Below, one piece after another: positions 53,100 through 61,640 of a DNA stretch of 64,000 nucleotides. Positions within the stretch are counted from its first letter, which is position 1. Every line of letters starts with the position of its first letter. The stretch is from Acidobacteriota bacterium (GTDB lineage Bacteria > Acidobacteriota > Holophagae > Holophagales > Holophagaceae). A program made the position numbers and the translations under genes. The stretch spans positions 1 through 64,000 of the forward strand of contig JAJYRN010000004.1 in NCBI GenBank assembly GCA_021794095.1. Direction: 5' to 3'. A model generated the notes under the pieces. It was not told the origin of the DNA, did not search any database, and saw only the letters and a program-made list of their open reading frames with translations.

Positions 53100-54635
53100 A
53101 TGCATCTTCCCTTCACCCACCCCTGGATCCTCGCGCCTGCGGGCCTGCTGGCGCTGGCGGCGCTGGGGCTGGGCCTGCGGGCTCAGCTCCGGCCGGGGCT
53201 CGGGGTGCAGGTGGTGGGGCAGCGGCCGGGCTGGCAGGGGCTGGGTATGGCGCTGATGCTGGCGGGCCTGGGGCTGGGTCTGGCGGAACCGCGCTGGGGC
53301 CTGCCGGAGTTCCCGCGGCTGACGGTCCATGTGGTGCTGGACGCCAGCCGCTCCATGACGGTGCCCGATGCGGGCGGGCGCAGCCGCTGGGATGCGGCCG
53401 TGGCAGCCCTGGACCGCCTCTGGTCCCGCCCCCAGCCGGGCCTGCGCTGGAGCCTGGATCTGCTCACGGGCGACGATGTGCCCATGGAGCCGCCGGGGGA
53501 GGACCGCACCCTGCTGCGGGAATGCCTCCAGGCCGTGACGCCGGGCGACGTGGGCTCCCCGGGCACCAGCCTGGGCCGCGGGCTGGCGCAGGTGGCCGCC
53601 CAGGCGGACCGGCAGGGCCCCGAAGTGATCCTGCTCCTCGGCGATGGCGAGGAAACCTGGGAAACGCCCCAGGCCGCCCAGGCCCGCGCCACCGAGGCTC
53701 TCCGCAAGGCGCACCTTCCCCTCTACGCGCTCGCCTTCGGCGACGGGCAGCCCCACGCGGTGCCCCCGCCACCCGCGCCCCCCCAAGCGCCTTCCGGCCA
53801 GGCCCAGCCCACCCCCGCACCCGAGCCCCTGGTCAGCACCGCCCACCCCGGGCTGCTCGCCCGGCTGGCCCAGGCCACGGGCGGCCGCCTGTTCCCCGAT
53901 GCCGCCACCGCCTCCGCCAGTCTGGAAGCCCTGGCCGCCGGGAAGTTGCCCCTGCCGACGGCCCGTTCCATCCAGCCGGCCCATCCCGAACTGGGCGCCT
54001 GGATCGCCCTGGCCGGGTTCCTGCTGTGGCTGGCCTTCGCGGGCCGGCCCATGGCCCGGTGGCGCCCTGTGCTGTTCCTTCTGCTGGGCCTGGCGGCCCC
54101 CTCCCTGCGGGCCGGCGACCGCCTCCAGCCCTGGGCGCCTCCGAGCGTGAAGGCCTGGCTGGCCCAGCGGGCCCTGGAATCGGGCGACCTCCCCACGGCC
54201 GAACGCTGGCGCCCCTCGGACGGGAAGCCCTCCCATCTGCTGCTGGCCGCCCAGATTGATCTGAAGTCGGGGCAGCCGGAGACGGCGCTCCGCACCCTGG
54301 GCCCCCTCACGGGCCAGGGCATGCTGCATCCGGCGCCGATCTGGCGGGCCCCCGCCCTGCTCCTGGCCGCGCGGGCCCTGGTGGCCCTGAAGCGCCCCGA
54401 GGAGGCCCGCGCCCTGCTGGAGCGGCTCATCCTGGAGCAGCCCGGCCAGACCGAGGCGGTCCACAACCTCCAGACCCTGATCCAGGACACGAACCCGCCC
54501 CCGCCGGATCCGAAGAACCCGCCCCCGCCGCCCCCGCCCCGTCCCAGCCTGGGCGCCCAGCAGGACGAGCTGGAGGGCATCAAGCAGCGACTGCCCACCC
54601 CCCCCAAGGCCCCGGCGGGAGTGAAGGACATGTAG
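53100..54635 (+). CDS. BatB/BatC-like VWA protein fused to TPR region
   Basis: A 511-residue protein. Two N-terminal membrane helices are followed by a VWA domain with MIDAS DASRS (81-85), a Pro-rich linker (about 225-245), and two further helices (LGAWIALAGFLLWLAF; WRPVLFLLLGLAAPSL). A TPR-like region (about 345-475, LLLAARALVALKRPEEARALLERLI) and a Pro-rich tail complete it. It combines the roles of BatB (VWA) and BatC (TPR). It should pair with the BatA-like protein encoded at 46543, now separated from it by the inserted cassette. Confidence 0.83.
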   Translation: MHLPFTHPWILAPAGLLALAALGLGLRAQLRPGLGVQVVGQRPGWQGLGMALMLAGLGLGLAEPRWGLPEFPRLTVHVVLDASRSMTVPDAGGRSRWDAAVAALDRLWSRPQPGLRWSLDLLTGDDVPMEPPGEDRTLLRECLQAVTPGDVGSPGTSLGRGLAQVAAQADRQGPEVILLLGDGEETWETPQAAQARATEALRKAHLPLYALAFGDGQPHAVPPPPAPPQAPSGQAQPTPAPEPLVSTAHPGLLARLAQATGGRLFPDAATASASLEALAAGKLPLPTARSIQPAHPELGAWIALAGFLLWLAFAGRPMARWRPVLFLLLGLAAPSLRAGDRLQPWAPPSVKAWLAQRALESGDLPTAERWRPSDGKPSHLLLAAQIDLKSGQPETALRTLGPLTGQGMLHPAPIWRAPALLLAARALVALKRPEEARALLERLILEQPGQTEAVHNLQTLIQDTNPPPPDPKNPPPPPPPRPSLGAQQDELEGIKQRLPTPPKAPAGVKDM

Positions 54636-54652
54636 CTGCCTCTGCGGGCCCT

Positions 54653-54686
54653 ATGAAAACGGCGGCCCAGGGGCCGCCGTTTTCAT
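54653..54686. terminator. Bidirectional terminator after the Bat operon
   Basis: The palindrome ATGAAAACGGCGGCC...GGCCGCCGTTTTCAT with a small loop has T-rich and A-rich flanks usable on both strands. It lies between the convergent Bat-operon end and the thioredoxin-like gene. Confidence 0.85.
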
Positions 54687-54706
54687 GGATGGCCGGAAAC
54701 CGATCG

Positions 54707-55111
54707 CTACTTCGCCAGCCAGGCGGCGAATTCCGCTCCGGTGTGGAAGGCGCCCACCTCGCGGCGGACTTCCTTGCCGTTCTCATCGAGAATCACCAGG
54801 GTCGGGAAGGCTTCAAGGTTGAACTGCTCGGCCAGCCGGGTACCTTCGGGCACAGGGGTGCGGTCCTTCTTCTGCACCAGGGCCGAGAAGGGCACCACCC
54901 GGCGCAGGGCGGCCTGGGCCTCGGGGCTGGGATAGACCTTCTCCTCCAGGTAGCGGCAGGGGGGGCACCATTCGGTCCACAGATCCATCAGGATGAGCTT
55001 GTGCTCGGCCTTGGCCCGCTTCAGGGCCGATTGGTAACTGGTTTCCCACTTCGTGGCTCCCTGGGCGGCCAGGGGCAGGGTGAGTAGCAGAAGGGCGGCA
55101 AGGGCTTTCAT
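54707..55111 (-). CDS. Exported thioredoxin-like protein
   Basis: A 134-residue protein. The signal peptide MKALAALLLLTLPLAAQ precedes a thioredoxin fold with active site WCPPC (C49/C52) and cis-Pro motif FPTLVILDENG. It matches the Thioredoxin_7/DsbD-gamma-like group of periplasmic thiol reductases. The ATG at 55111 is set by the signal peptide. Confidence 0.87.
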   Translation of the reverse strand: MKALAALLLLTLPLAAQGATKWETSYQSALKRAKAEHKLILMDLWTEWCPPCRYLEEKVYPSPEAQAALRRVVPFSALVQKKDRTPVPEGTRLAEQFNLEAFPTLVILDENGKEVRREVGAFHTGAEFAAWLAK

Positions 55112-55259
55112 GCAGGAACTCCGGAAGGGCGGACGGCGCCCGAAGGTTTGGATGGCGTGAACGGGGGGACCGTTCCTGGCTTTCCAGAATACTCCGCTAA
55201 TCCGCCGGGCCGGGCGCCCGTAATCCCATTCTAGCCGGGGGATTCCCGGCACCCCTTAA

Positions 55260-55572
55260 GGAGCTGGAACGGAATAAGCAATGCCATCGCGCGGGGTGCC
55301 GGGCAAGCGAGTCAAGGAGGCTGAGGTTCCAGCGGAGCGGGACTCCGTGAACCGAAGCCGACGCGGGATCGCGCAGCCCGCCACCCCGCGCCCGGAGGGT
55401 TGACGCCCATCCGCGCGCCCCGCGGCGTCAGGGCCCTTGAACCATGAACCACATGGCCCTGCGGGCCCTTCCTTCTCGGTATCGCCTGCGGCGATACGCG
55501 AGACGAACGGATATCTGCGGATGCATCGCGGCTGGGCGTCAACGATGGCAACGATTATTCCGTTCCAGCTCC
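55260..55572. mobile_element. MITE-like element with 30-bp terminal inverted repeats
   Basis: Both ends read GGAGCTGGAACGGAATAA inward, and the identity continues to about 30 bp (27 matches, with TGCCATCG after a 4-bp mismatch patch). The element is 313 bp with TAA on both flanks, consistent with a 3-bp target duplication. No coding frame of note is inside, but internal inverted repeats exist: TTGACGCCCA/TGGGCGTCAA and the hairpin GTATCGCC-TGC-GGCGATAC. It occupies most of the 478-bp gap 55112-55589. A structured RNA is the alternative. Confidence 0.82.
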
Positions 55573-55589
55573 TAACCACGGAGGCCGCC

Positions 55590-55937
55590 ATGCGCGCCGT
55601 CATGCTTTCGCTGGCCCTTGCGGCCGGCCTCGCCCTTCCTCTACCCGCCCAGCAGGCGGCGCGCTTCCTCAAGGTGGACATCGTCTCCAAGTCGTTCCAT
55701 GCCCAGCGCTGCAAGACAGTCGCCGATCCCACCGAGATCCACATTCGCATGCCGGTGAGCCTGGCCAGCAGCATCCTGGATATGGCCGGAAACAGTGAGA
55801 TCAAGGTCCACGGGGAAACCCGCAAGGGCCTGAAGCCCGAGCAGCTCCAGCAGCTCCTGCGGGATGCCAAGCCAGGCGATCTCCTGCTGGAAGTCACCAC
55901 GGACAAGGGCGATCACATCCGCGTCACCATCGAGTAG
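55590..55937 (+). CDS. Small exported hypothetical protein
   Basis: A 115-residue protein. The signal peptide MRAVMLSLALAAGLALPLPAQ is followed by a compact domain (IVSKSFHAQRCKTVADPTEIHIRMPVSLASSILDMA) with a single Cys, and LKPEQLQQLLRDAKPGDLLLEVTTDKGDHIRVTIE at the end. No family recognised. The MITE-like element ends 17 bp before its start, so it may supply or disturb its promoter. Confidence 0.72.
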   Translation: MRAVMLSLALAAGLALPLPAQQAARFLKVDIVSKSFHAQRCKTVADPTEIHIRMPVSLASSILDMAGNSEIKVHGETRKGLKPEQLQQLLRDAKPGDLLLEVTTDKGDHIRVTIE

Positions 55938-55961
55938 CCGGGAGCCCCGTCCGCGCCTCAC

Positions 55962-55983
55962 AAGCCCCGCCCCGGCGGGGCTT
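55962..55983. terminator. GC-rich hairpin after the small exported protein
   Basis: The perfect 10-bp stem AAGCCCCGCC/GGCGGGGCTT with a 2-nt loop sits 24 bp past the stop at 55937. There is little U tract on the plus strand; it may act in either direction. Confidence 0.6.
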
Positions 55984-56003
55984 CATCGTTGTACGCTGGG
56001 GCC

Positions 56004-56396
56004 ATGGAATCGAAGACCGAACTCCGGGTGCGCTACGCCGAAACGGATGCGATGGGCATCGTCCATCACGCGACCTACCCGGTATGGATGGAACTGGGCC
56101 GCAGCGATTTCCTGCGGGAGCTGGGGCAGAGTTACGCCGAATGGGAGGCCCAGGGCGTCCGGCTGGTGGTGAACGAGATTCGCGTGCATTTCCGCGCCCC
56201 GGCCCGCTACGACGAACTGGTGGAGGTCCGCACCCGGTTGGCGGAGGCCGGCCGGCGGCGCATCGTCTTCCACTACGACATCACCCGGGACGGGACGCTG
56301 CTCGCCGTGGGCGAAAGCACCCATCTGGTGGCCGGCTCGGACGGCCGGGCCCGGGTGCTGCCGGAGGATCTCCTGGCGCTGATTCAGCGGGACTGA
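56004..56396 (+). CDS. Acyl-CoA thioesterase, YbgC/4HBT family
   Basis: A 130-residue hotdog-fold thioesterase. RYAETDAMGIVHHATYPVWMELGRSDFLRELG holds the active-site Asp15 and the YbgC/FcbC signature, followed by VNEIRVHFRAPARYDELVEVRTRLAE. It hydrolyses acyl-CoA substrates in the cytosol and YbgC is linked to the Tol-Pal system in other bacteria; no tol genes are adjacent here. Its 3' end overlaps the convergent GAF-domain gene by 13 bp. Confidence 0.92.
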   Translation: MESKTELRVRYAETDAMGIVHHATYPVWMELGRSDFLRELGQSYAEWEAQGVRLVVNEIRVHFRAPARYDELVEVRTRLAEAGRRRIVFHYDITRDGTLLAVGESTHLVAGSDGRARVLPEDLLALIQRD

Positions 56397-57013
56397 GCCA
56401 GACAGAGGGCCAGCATCCGGCCCAGGGCATCCATGAGCCGGCGGCGGTCCGCATCGAAGGCATCCCGTTGGAAGCTCTGGAAGCTCAGGAGCCCCATGGG
56501 GTGCTCGCCCCAGCCCAGCGGAAGGCCGTACCAGGAGTGGGGAATGAGCCCCGTGGCCTGCTCGGCGGCGGTGAGCAGACTCCCTGCGGCAAGCCCCTCC
56601 TCCAGGGTCCGGATGTAGATCGGACGGGCGGATTCCAGCACCCGTTCAGAGAGGCCCGCGCGCTCTGACAGGCGCCGGGAGGGATGGACCCGGGCCCGCC
56701 CCCCTTCGTGGTAGAGCACGAAGGTGAGGCGGTCCGCCTCCCAGTCGGCCAACGCCAGAAAAAAACAGGCCAGCCCCAGGGGCTTGAAGCAGAGTTCCAG
56801 CAGGGTTTCGGCCAGGGCCAGGGGACTCATCCCCGGCTGCAGACGCTCGGCAGCGGCCAGCAGGAGATCGCGCTCCCCGTCCAGGTGGCGCGCCAGCTCC
56901 CGGGCATCCTCGAGCTGGGTCTTCAGTCCGGCCGCCTCCTCCTCCGCCAGGCGCAGGCGTTCGGCCTGCTCGCGCAGGGCCTCGTCCGTGCCTTTGGTGC
57001 CGAATAGCCCCAT
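56384..57013 (-). CDS. GAF domain protein with N-terminal coiled coil
   Basis: A 209-residue protein. A short N-terminal coiled coil (about 10-55, EQAERLRLAEEEAAGLKTQLEDARELARHLDGE) is followed by a GAF-type domain to the C-terminus (LFFLALADWEADRLTFVLYHEGG, LPLGWGEHPMGLLSFQSF). GAF domains bind small molecules. No catalytic or DNA-binding domain is present, so it may be a sensor subunit. It is divergent from cysS. Confidence 0.82.
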   Translation of the reverse strand: MGLFGTKGTDEALREQAERLRLAEEEAAGLKTQLEDARELARHLDGERDLLLAAAERLQPGMSPLALAETLLELCFKPLGLACFFLALADWEADRLTFVLYHEGGRARVHPSRRLSERAGLSERVLESARPIYIRTLEEGLAAGSLLTAAEQATGLIPHSWYGLPLGWGEHPMGLLSFQSFQRDAFDADRRRLMDALGRMLALCLAQSR

Positions 57014-57065
57014 GGGGGAACCTTTTGGAGGGATTCAGAAGCCTGAATGATGGTTTCCTAGAAGC

Positions 57066-58514
57066 ATGAAGATGAGGCGACCGCTCTCCCTGTTCAATAC
57101 CCTGACACGGAAAGTTGATGAAGTCGTGCCGGTGGAGCCGGGCATCATCCGCCTGTACACCTGCGGGCCCACCGTCTACAACGTGGCCCACATCGGCAAC
57201 TTGCGGACGTTCCTCTTCCAGGATCTGCTCAAGCGCGCCTTCCAGGCCGCGGGCCACGAAGTGCGCCACTGCATGAACATCACGGACGTGGAGGACAAGA
57301 TCATCCGCGATTCCCAGGGCGGCCTGCCTGCGGAGGCCTCCAATGAGGCCCGCCACGCCGCCATGAAGGCCCTCACGGAGCGGTTCACGGCGCTGTTCCT
57401 GGAGGATCTGGAATCCCTGCGCATCCAGCGGGCCACCTACCTGCCGCGCGCCACGGAATACCTGCCCCAGATGATCCGCCTCATCCAGGAGCTGGAGGCC
57501 AGGGGCTTGGCCTACGTCCGCGAAGGCAGCGTCTACTACCGCATCGCTGGCCTGCCCCAGTACGGCTGCCTGGCCCACCTCGATCGCGAGGGCATGAAGA
57601 CCGGCGCCAGCGTGGACGCCGACGAGTACGAGCGCGATTCCGTCACCGACTTCGTGCTGTGGAAGGCTGCCAAACCCGGCGAACCCTGGTGGGACAGCCC
57701 GTGGGGCCCCGGTCGGCCCGGCTGGCACATCGAGTGCTCGGCCATGGGCATGGAACTGCTGGGCGGGCGGGTGGACATCCACAGCGGCGGGGTGGACCTG
57801 ATCTTCCCCCACCACGAGAACGAGATCGCCCAGAGCGAGGGCTGCCTGGGCCATCAGTGGGTCAACCACTGGGTCCACGGCGAGTTCCTCATGGTGGAAG
57901 GACAGAAGATGTCCAAGAGCCTGGGGAACTTCTTCAGCCTGCGCGATCTCATGGCCAAGGGGGTGGATCCCATCGCCTTCCGCTACGCCATCCAGAGCAA
58001 CCACTACCGCAAGGTGTTGAACTTCAGCTTCGAGGGCCTGCGGGCCGCGGAGAATGCGCTGAAGCGCATCCGCGCCTTCCGCACGCGCATGGAGGGTGAA
58101 GGCCAGGCCGGCGGTGGCCCCTGGAAGGAAGCGGTAGAGCCGATCGCCCGCGTCGAGCAGGCCCGGGCGGCCTTCTGGGCGGCCCTGGCCGATGACCTGA
58201 ACACCCCCGAGGCCCTGGCGGCGCTGTTCACGCTCATCAGCGATCTCAACGCCCAGGATGACCACGTGGCCCTCACCCGCGAGGAACGCGACGCGGCCCT
58301 GGCCTTCCTCGACGAGACCGATGCCATCTTCGCCGCCTGGCCCCACGAGGAGGCCAGCCTCGATGCCGAGGTGGAGGCCCTCATCGAGGCCCGTCGCGCC
58401 GCCAAAGCCGCGAAACAGTGGGCCGAGGCGGACCGCCTGCGCGACCAGCTCAAGGCCCTGGGCATCGTCCTGGAGGACCGCAAGGACGGCACCACGGGGT
58501 GGCGGCGGGGCTGA
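57066..58514 (+). CDS. cysS: Cysteinyl-tRNA synthetase
   Basis: A 482-residue class I synthetase. TCGPTVYN includes zinc ligand C33, HIGN at 42-45 is the HIGH box, GWHIECSAM and HSGGVDLIFPHHENE give further zinc and substrate residues, and KMSKS is at 281-285. The C-terminal anticodon-binding domain (RAAKAAKQWAEADRLRDQL) ends the protein. The stop overlaps the next ATG as TGATG. Confidence 0.97.
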   Translation: MKMRRPLSLFNTLTRKVDEVVPVEPGIIRLYTCGPTVYNVAHIGNLRTFLFQDLLKRAFQAAGHEVRHCMNITDVEDKIIRDSQGGLPAEASNEARHAAMKALTERFTALFLEDLESLRIQRATYLPRATEYLPQMIRLIQELEARGLAYVREGSVYYRIAGLPQYGCLAHLDREGMKTGASVDADEYERDSVTDFVLWKAAKPGEPWWDSPWGPGRPGWHIECSAMGMELLGGRVDIHSGGVDLIFPHHENEIAQSEGCLGHQWVNHWVHGEFLMVEGQKMSKSLGNFFSLRDLMAKGVDPIAFRYAIQSNHYRKVLNFSFEGLRAAENALKRIRAFRTRMEGEGQAGGGPWKEAVEPIARVEQARAAFWAALADDLNTPEALAALFTLISDLNAQDDHVALTREERDAALAFLDETDAIFAAWPHEEASLDAEVEALIEARRAAKAAKQWAEADRLRDQLKALGIVLEDRKDGTTGWRRG

Positions 58515-59647
58515 TGCGGGCCCTCTTCGGCATCGCCCTTCTGCTGACCCTCGTCGGCGGAATCTTCACCTACCTGGCCCGGCGCTCCATGGCCCTCTGC
58601 CCCGCCCTCGCGCGACATCCCGGCGGCGTCTGGGGCTTCCTGGCCGGCTTCCTGGCGCTGATGATCCTGGTGCCGCTGGTCAACCGGCTCACGGGCCACC
58701 GGCTGGATGCCCTCTACGGGCTGAGCTATGGGCTGTTCGGCTTCGTCAGCACCTACCTCCTCTACCTCGCCGCGGCGGATTTCATCCAGTTCCTGCTCCG
58801 GCGCTTCGCCCACGCGCCCGCGCAGACCGGCGCCTGGGCGGTGGGCCTGGCGCTGGCGGCGGCCCTGGCCTCCTGCCTCGCGGGCCTCGTCCCGGCCCTC
58901 CGCCAGCCGCCTCTGAAAAGGGTGGAGGTGCCCATCCACGGGCTGCCCGAGGGGCTCGATGGTTTCCGCATCGTCCAGGTGTCGGACCTCCACCTGGGGC
59001 CCCTGGTCCCGGCCCGCAAGGTGGAGCGCCTCGCTGCGCGCATCAACGGCCTGCGGCCCGACCTCATCGCCGTCACCGGCGATCTCGTGGATGGCGAGGC
59101 CGATGGCGTGCGGACCAAGGTCGAGCAGCTGGCGAGCCTCCGCAGCACCCACGGCGTCTGCTTCGTCACGGGCAACCACGAGTACTACTCAGGGATCGCG
59201 AAGTGGCTTCCGGTGCTCCACGGGATGGGCTGGACCGTCCTCGACAACGCCCACGAGGTGGTGCTGCACCGTGGCAGCCCCCTGGTGGTGGCGGGAATGC
59301 CCGATCCCGCCGCGCGTGGGCGCCGGGGCACGGGGCGGGGACCGGATCTCGCGATGGCCCTGGCCGGCGCACCAGAGGGCGCCCCGATCCTGCTGCTCTT
59401 CCACCCGCCCACGGGGTACGAAGCCGCCGAGAAGGCCGGCGTCAGCCTCCAGCTGTCGGGCCACACCCATTCCGGCCAGTACTTCCCCTGGAGCCTGGTG
59501 GTGCGCTCCCTCTACCACTTCCCGCGCGGCCTGCACCGGTTCGGCGGGATGTGGATCTACACCAGTGTCGGCACCGGCTTCTGGGGCCCGCCCAACCGGT
59601 TCCTCGTGCCGCCGGAGTTGACACTCCTGGTGCTGCGGAGGGCCTGA
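58514..59647 (+). CDS. Membrane metallophosphoesterase
   Basis: A 377-residue protein. Four transmembrane helices (about 1-125) precede a calcineurin-like phosphoesterase domain with D-x-H (VSDLHLG), GDLVDG, GNHEYY and GHTHSG in order. The YaeI-like branch of this family acts on lipid or UDP-sugar phosphates at the membrane; the substrate here is not predictable. ATG at 58514 overlaps the cysS stop. Confidence 0.9.
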   Translation: MRALFGIALLLTLVGGIFTYLARRSMALCPALARHPGGVWGFLAGFLALMILVPLVNRLTGHRLDALYGLSYGLFGFVSTYLLYLAAADFIQFLLRRFAHAPAQTGAWAVGLALAAALASCLAGLVPALRQPPLKRVEVPIHGLPEGLDGFRIVQVSDLHLGPLVPARKVERLAARINGLRPDLIAVTGDLVDGEADGVRTKVEQLASLRSTHGVCFVTGNHEYYSGIAKWLPVLHGMGWTVLDNAHEVVLHRGSPLVVAGMPDPAARGRRGTGRGPDLAMALAGAPEGAPILLLFHPPTGYEAAEKAGVSLQLSGHTHSGQYFPWSLVVRSLYHFPRGLHRFGGMWIYTSVGTGFWGPPNRFLVPPELTLLVLRRA

Positions 59648-59651
59648 GCCC

Positions 59652-60626
59652 TCAGAGCGCCGCCAACACCGTCTCCGGTTCCAGTTCCTCCAGGCACTGC
59701 CGCCGCTGGCAGGCGCGCTCGCGGCAGGGGGCGCAGGCGATGCCGGTGCGCAGGACGCGGCCCGCGCCCTCGGGCAGCCCCGCCACCACGGGATCGCTGG
59801 AGCCGTAGAGCCCCAGGGCGGGTACGCCGAGCACCACGGCGAGGTGGAGCAGGCCCGTGTCCGGCGCCACCACGCGGTCTGCCCGCCGCACGGCGGCGGC
59901 GAGCTGCCACCACGAAAGCCGGGGAAAGGCGGGCACGCCGGTGCGCTCCGGCAGCCAGGCCCGCAGATCCTCCTCCTCGGGGCCGAGGGACCAGCGCAGA
60001 TCGCAGCGATCTTTCAGCATCCGGGCCAGCTCGATCCAATGGTGCAGAGGCCAGCGCTTGATGGCGCCGCGCCGGGAGGCGCCGGGCACCAGCACCACCC
60101 GCGGCTTCGCCGCCTGGGTCCACACAGGTCCCGGATCAGGCAGGGCCACCGTCTTCAGCACGGGTCGGAAGCGGCCGAGCCCCGGCACCCCCCGGCTGCG
60201 TCCGAAGGCTTCGGACAACCTCAGGGCCTGGTCGTAGCGGGTCTGGTGGTGGAAGGGCAGCGGATGGGTCTGGAGGGCGCCGGCGAATTCCTTGGTGACG
60301 CCGTCGCCCCAGCGCTCGGGGATGCCCGCGAAACGGGGGATCAGAGCCGCCTTCAGGATGCCGTGGAAATCCAGGCTGGCCTCGCAGTCCCGGAGTTCGG
60401 CCGCGACGCGACGCAGCTCGCGATGCGCCGAAAGGGGATTCGAGAGCCGCTTCCGCTGCACGATCACCGGTTCCAGCCAGGGCAGCGGTTCCAGCAGGAA
60501 GGCGTGGCGATCCTCCACCACGGCCCTCAGGCGCGCCTCCGGAAAGGCCTCGTGCAGGTTCGCCCAGGCCGGCAGCACCCGCAGGATGTCACCCAGGGCT
60601 GAGAGGCGGACCAGGGCCAGGTTCAC
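59652..60626 (-). CDS. Family 9 glycosyltransferase (heptosyltransferase-like)
   Basis: A 324-residue GT-B protein. ALVRLSALGDILRVLPAWANLHEAFP at the N-terminus, PGASRRGAIKRWP in the middle, and VAPDTGLLHLAVVLGVPALGLYGSSDP at the C-terminus form the GT9/ADP-heptose:LPS heptosyltransferase pattern. It likely adds a sugar to LPS core. The GTG at 60626 is chosen because the open frame upstream continues through unrelated sequence. The C-terminus (CRERACQRRQCLEELE) has four clustered Cys, unusual for the family. Confidence 0.87.
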   Translation of the reverse strand: MNLALVRLSALGDILRVLPAWANLHEAFPEARLRAVVEDRHAFLLEPLPWLEPVIVQRKRLSNPLSAHRELRRVAAELRDCEASLDFHGILKAALIPRFAGIPERWGDGVTKEFAGALQTHPLPFHHQTRYDQALRLSEAFGRSRGVPGLGRFRPVLKTVALPDPGPVWTQAAKPRVVLVPGASRRGAIKRWPLHHWIELARMLKDRCDLRWSLGPEEEDLRAWLPERTGVPAFPRLSWWQLAAAVRRADRVVAPDTGLLHLAVVLGVPALGLYGSSDPVVAGLPEGAGRVLRTGIACAPCRERACQRRQCLEELEPETVLAAL

Positions 60627-60704
60627 GGCCGGACCCCGGGCGCCGATGGGAGGGAAGCGGCTCCCCGCCCGGGGCGCTCCGCACGAATCAGGTAGGCTGC
60701 TTTC

Positions 60705-61544
60705 ATGAAATCCCTGAGACCTTTCAAGCCCTTCGCCAAAGACCAGTCGAAGAACCCGCCCCCGACGAACCTGCTGGACCGGCTGCTCCGGCGCTTCTCC
60801 AGGGTAGCCTACGGCTTGGCCGTGCTGCTCATGTATGCCCTGGCCTCCACAGCGCTGGGATTCGCCCTGGCGCCCGCCCTGTGGATCTGGGAGCAGATGG
60901 TGCGCCTCTCCCGGCACTTCCCCGGCGCGCTCCACTGGTTCGCGGAGGGCTTCTCCCTGGCCCTGTGCTTCTTCATCTTCGGCCTCTGCCTGCTGGTGGT
61001 CATCCCGATCTACAACTGGGTGCTGCCCACCCGCGTGAGGCCCTTCAAGGGCGGCTATTACACCCTGCAGGCCCTGCCCTGGTTCCTGCACAACGGGCTG
61101 TTCTACCTGGTGCGATTCACCTTCCTGCCCTTCGTGACCCTCACGCCCTTCGGCGTGTGGTTCCTGAAGGCCATGGGCATGAGGATCGGCCGCCACGCCT
61201 TCATCAACACCGAGTACATCAGCGACCCCCAGCTCATCACCCTTGGCGACGACGCGGCCCTGGGCGGCAGCGTGCGGATCTTCGCCCACTACGGCGGCGG
61301 CGGAAACCTCGTCATCGCCCCGGTGAAGGTAGGACACCGCGCCACCCTGGGCCTGGCCTGCTGCGTCATGGGCGATGTGATCATCGGGGATGACGCCACC
61401 ATCCTGCCCCACAGCGTCCTGCTGCCGGGGAGCCGGGTGGGGGCGGGGGAGACCTGGGGCGGCGTCCCCGCGCGCAAGATCGAGCGCGAGGAGATGGAGC
61501 GCATCAAGACCGAGATCCGGGGCCTGTCCGAGACCCTGGGCTGA
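60705..61544 (+). CDS. Left-handed beta-helix acyltransferase-like membrane protein
   Basis: A 279-residue protein. Two hydrophobic segments (AVLLMYALASTALGFALAPALWIWEQM; SLALCFFIFGLCLLVVIPIYNWVL) are followed by a hexapeptide-repeat region (IGRHAFINTEYISDPQLITLGDDAALGGSVRIFAH, LGLACCVMGDVIIGDDATILPHSVLLPGSRVGAGETWGGVPARKI). The repeat pattern matches LbetaH acyltransferases, as found in sugar or lipid O-acetylation. Divergent from the GT9 gene, so a role in surface polysaccharide or lipid modification is plausible. Confidence 0.8.
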   Translation: MKSLRPFKPFAKDQSKNPPPTNLLDRLLRRFSRVAYGLAVLLMYALASTALGFALAPALWIWEQMVRLSRHFPGALHWFAEGFSLALCFFIFGLCLLVVIPIYNWVLPTRVRPFKGGYYTLQALPWFLHNGLFYLVRFTFLPFVTLTPFGVWFLKAMGMRIGRHAFINTEYISDPQLITLGDDAALGGSVRIFAHYGGGGNLVIAPVKVGHRATLGLACCVMGDVIIGDDATILPHSVLLPGSRVGAGETWGGVPARKIEREEMERIKTEIRGLSETLG

Positions 61545-61640
61545 CGCCGCCTGCGGTCGGGAACAATCCGGCCTTGGCAGAACTAAATTCCATTGAGACA
61601 ATGGCCGCTTCCCCCCGGTGGGGTCTTTCCTGGGCGTGCC

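Noticed and set aside
51696-54464. A 922-codon antisense frame across the 472-aa and BatB-like genes
   Set aside because: Gln/Gly/Pro/Arg-rich shadow translation of the sense genes.
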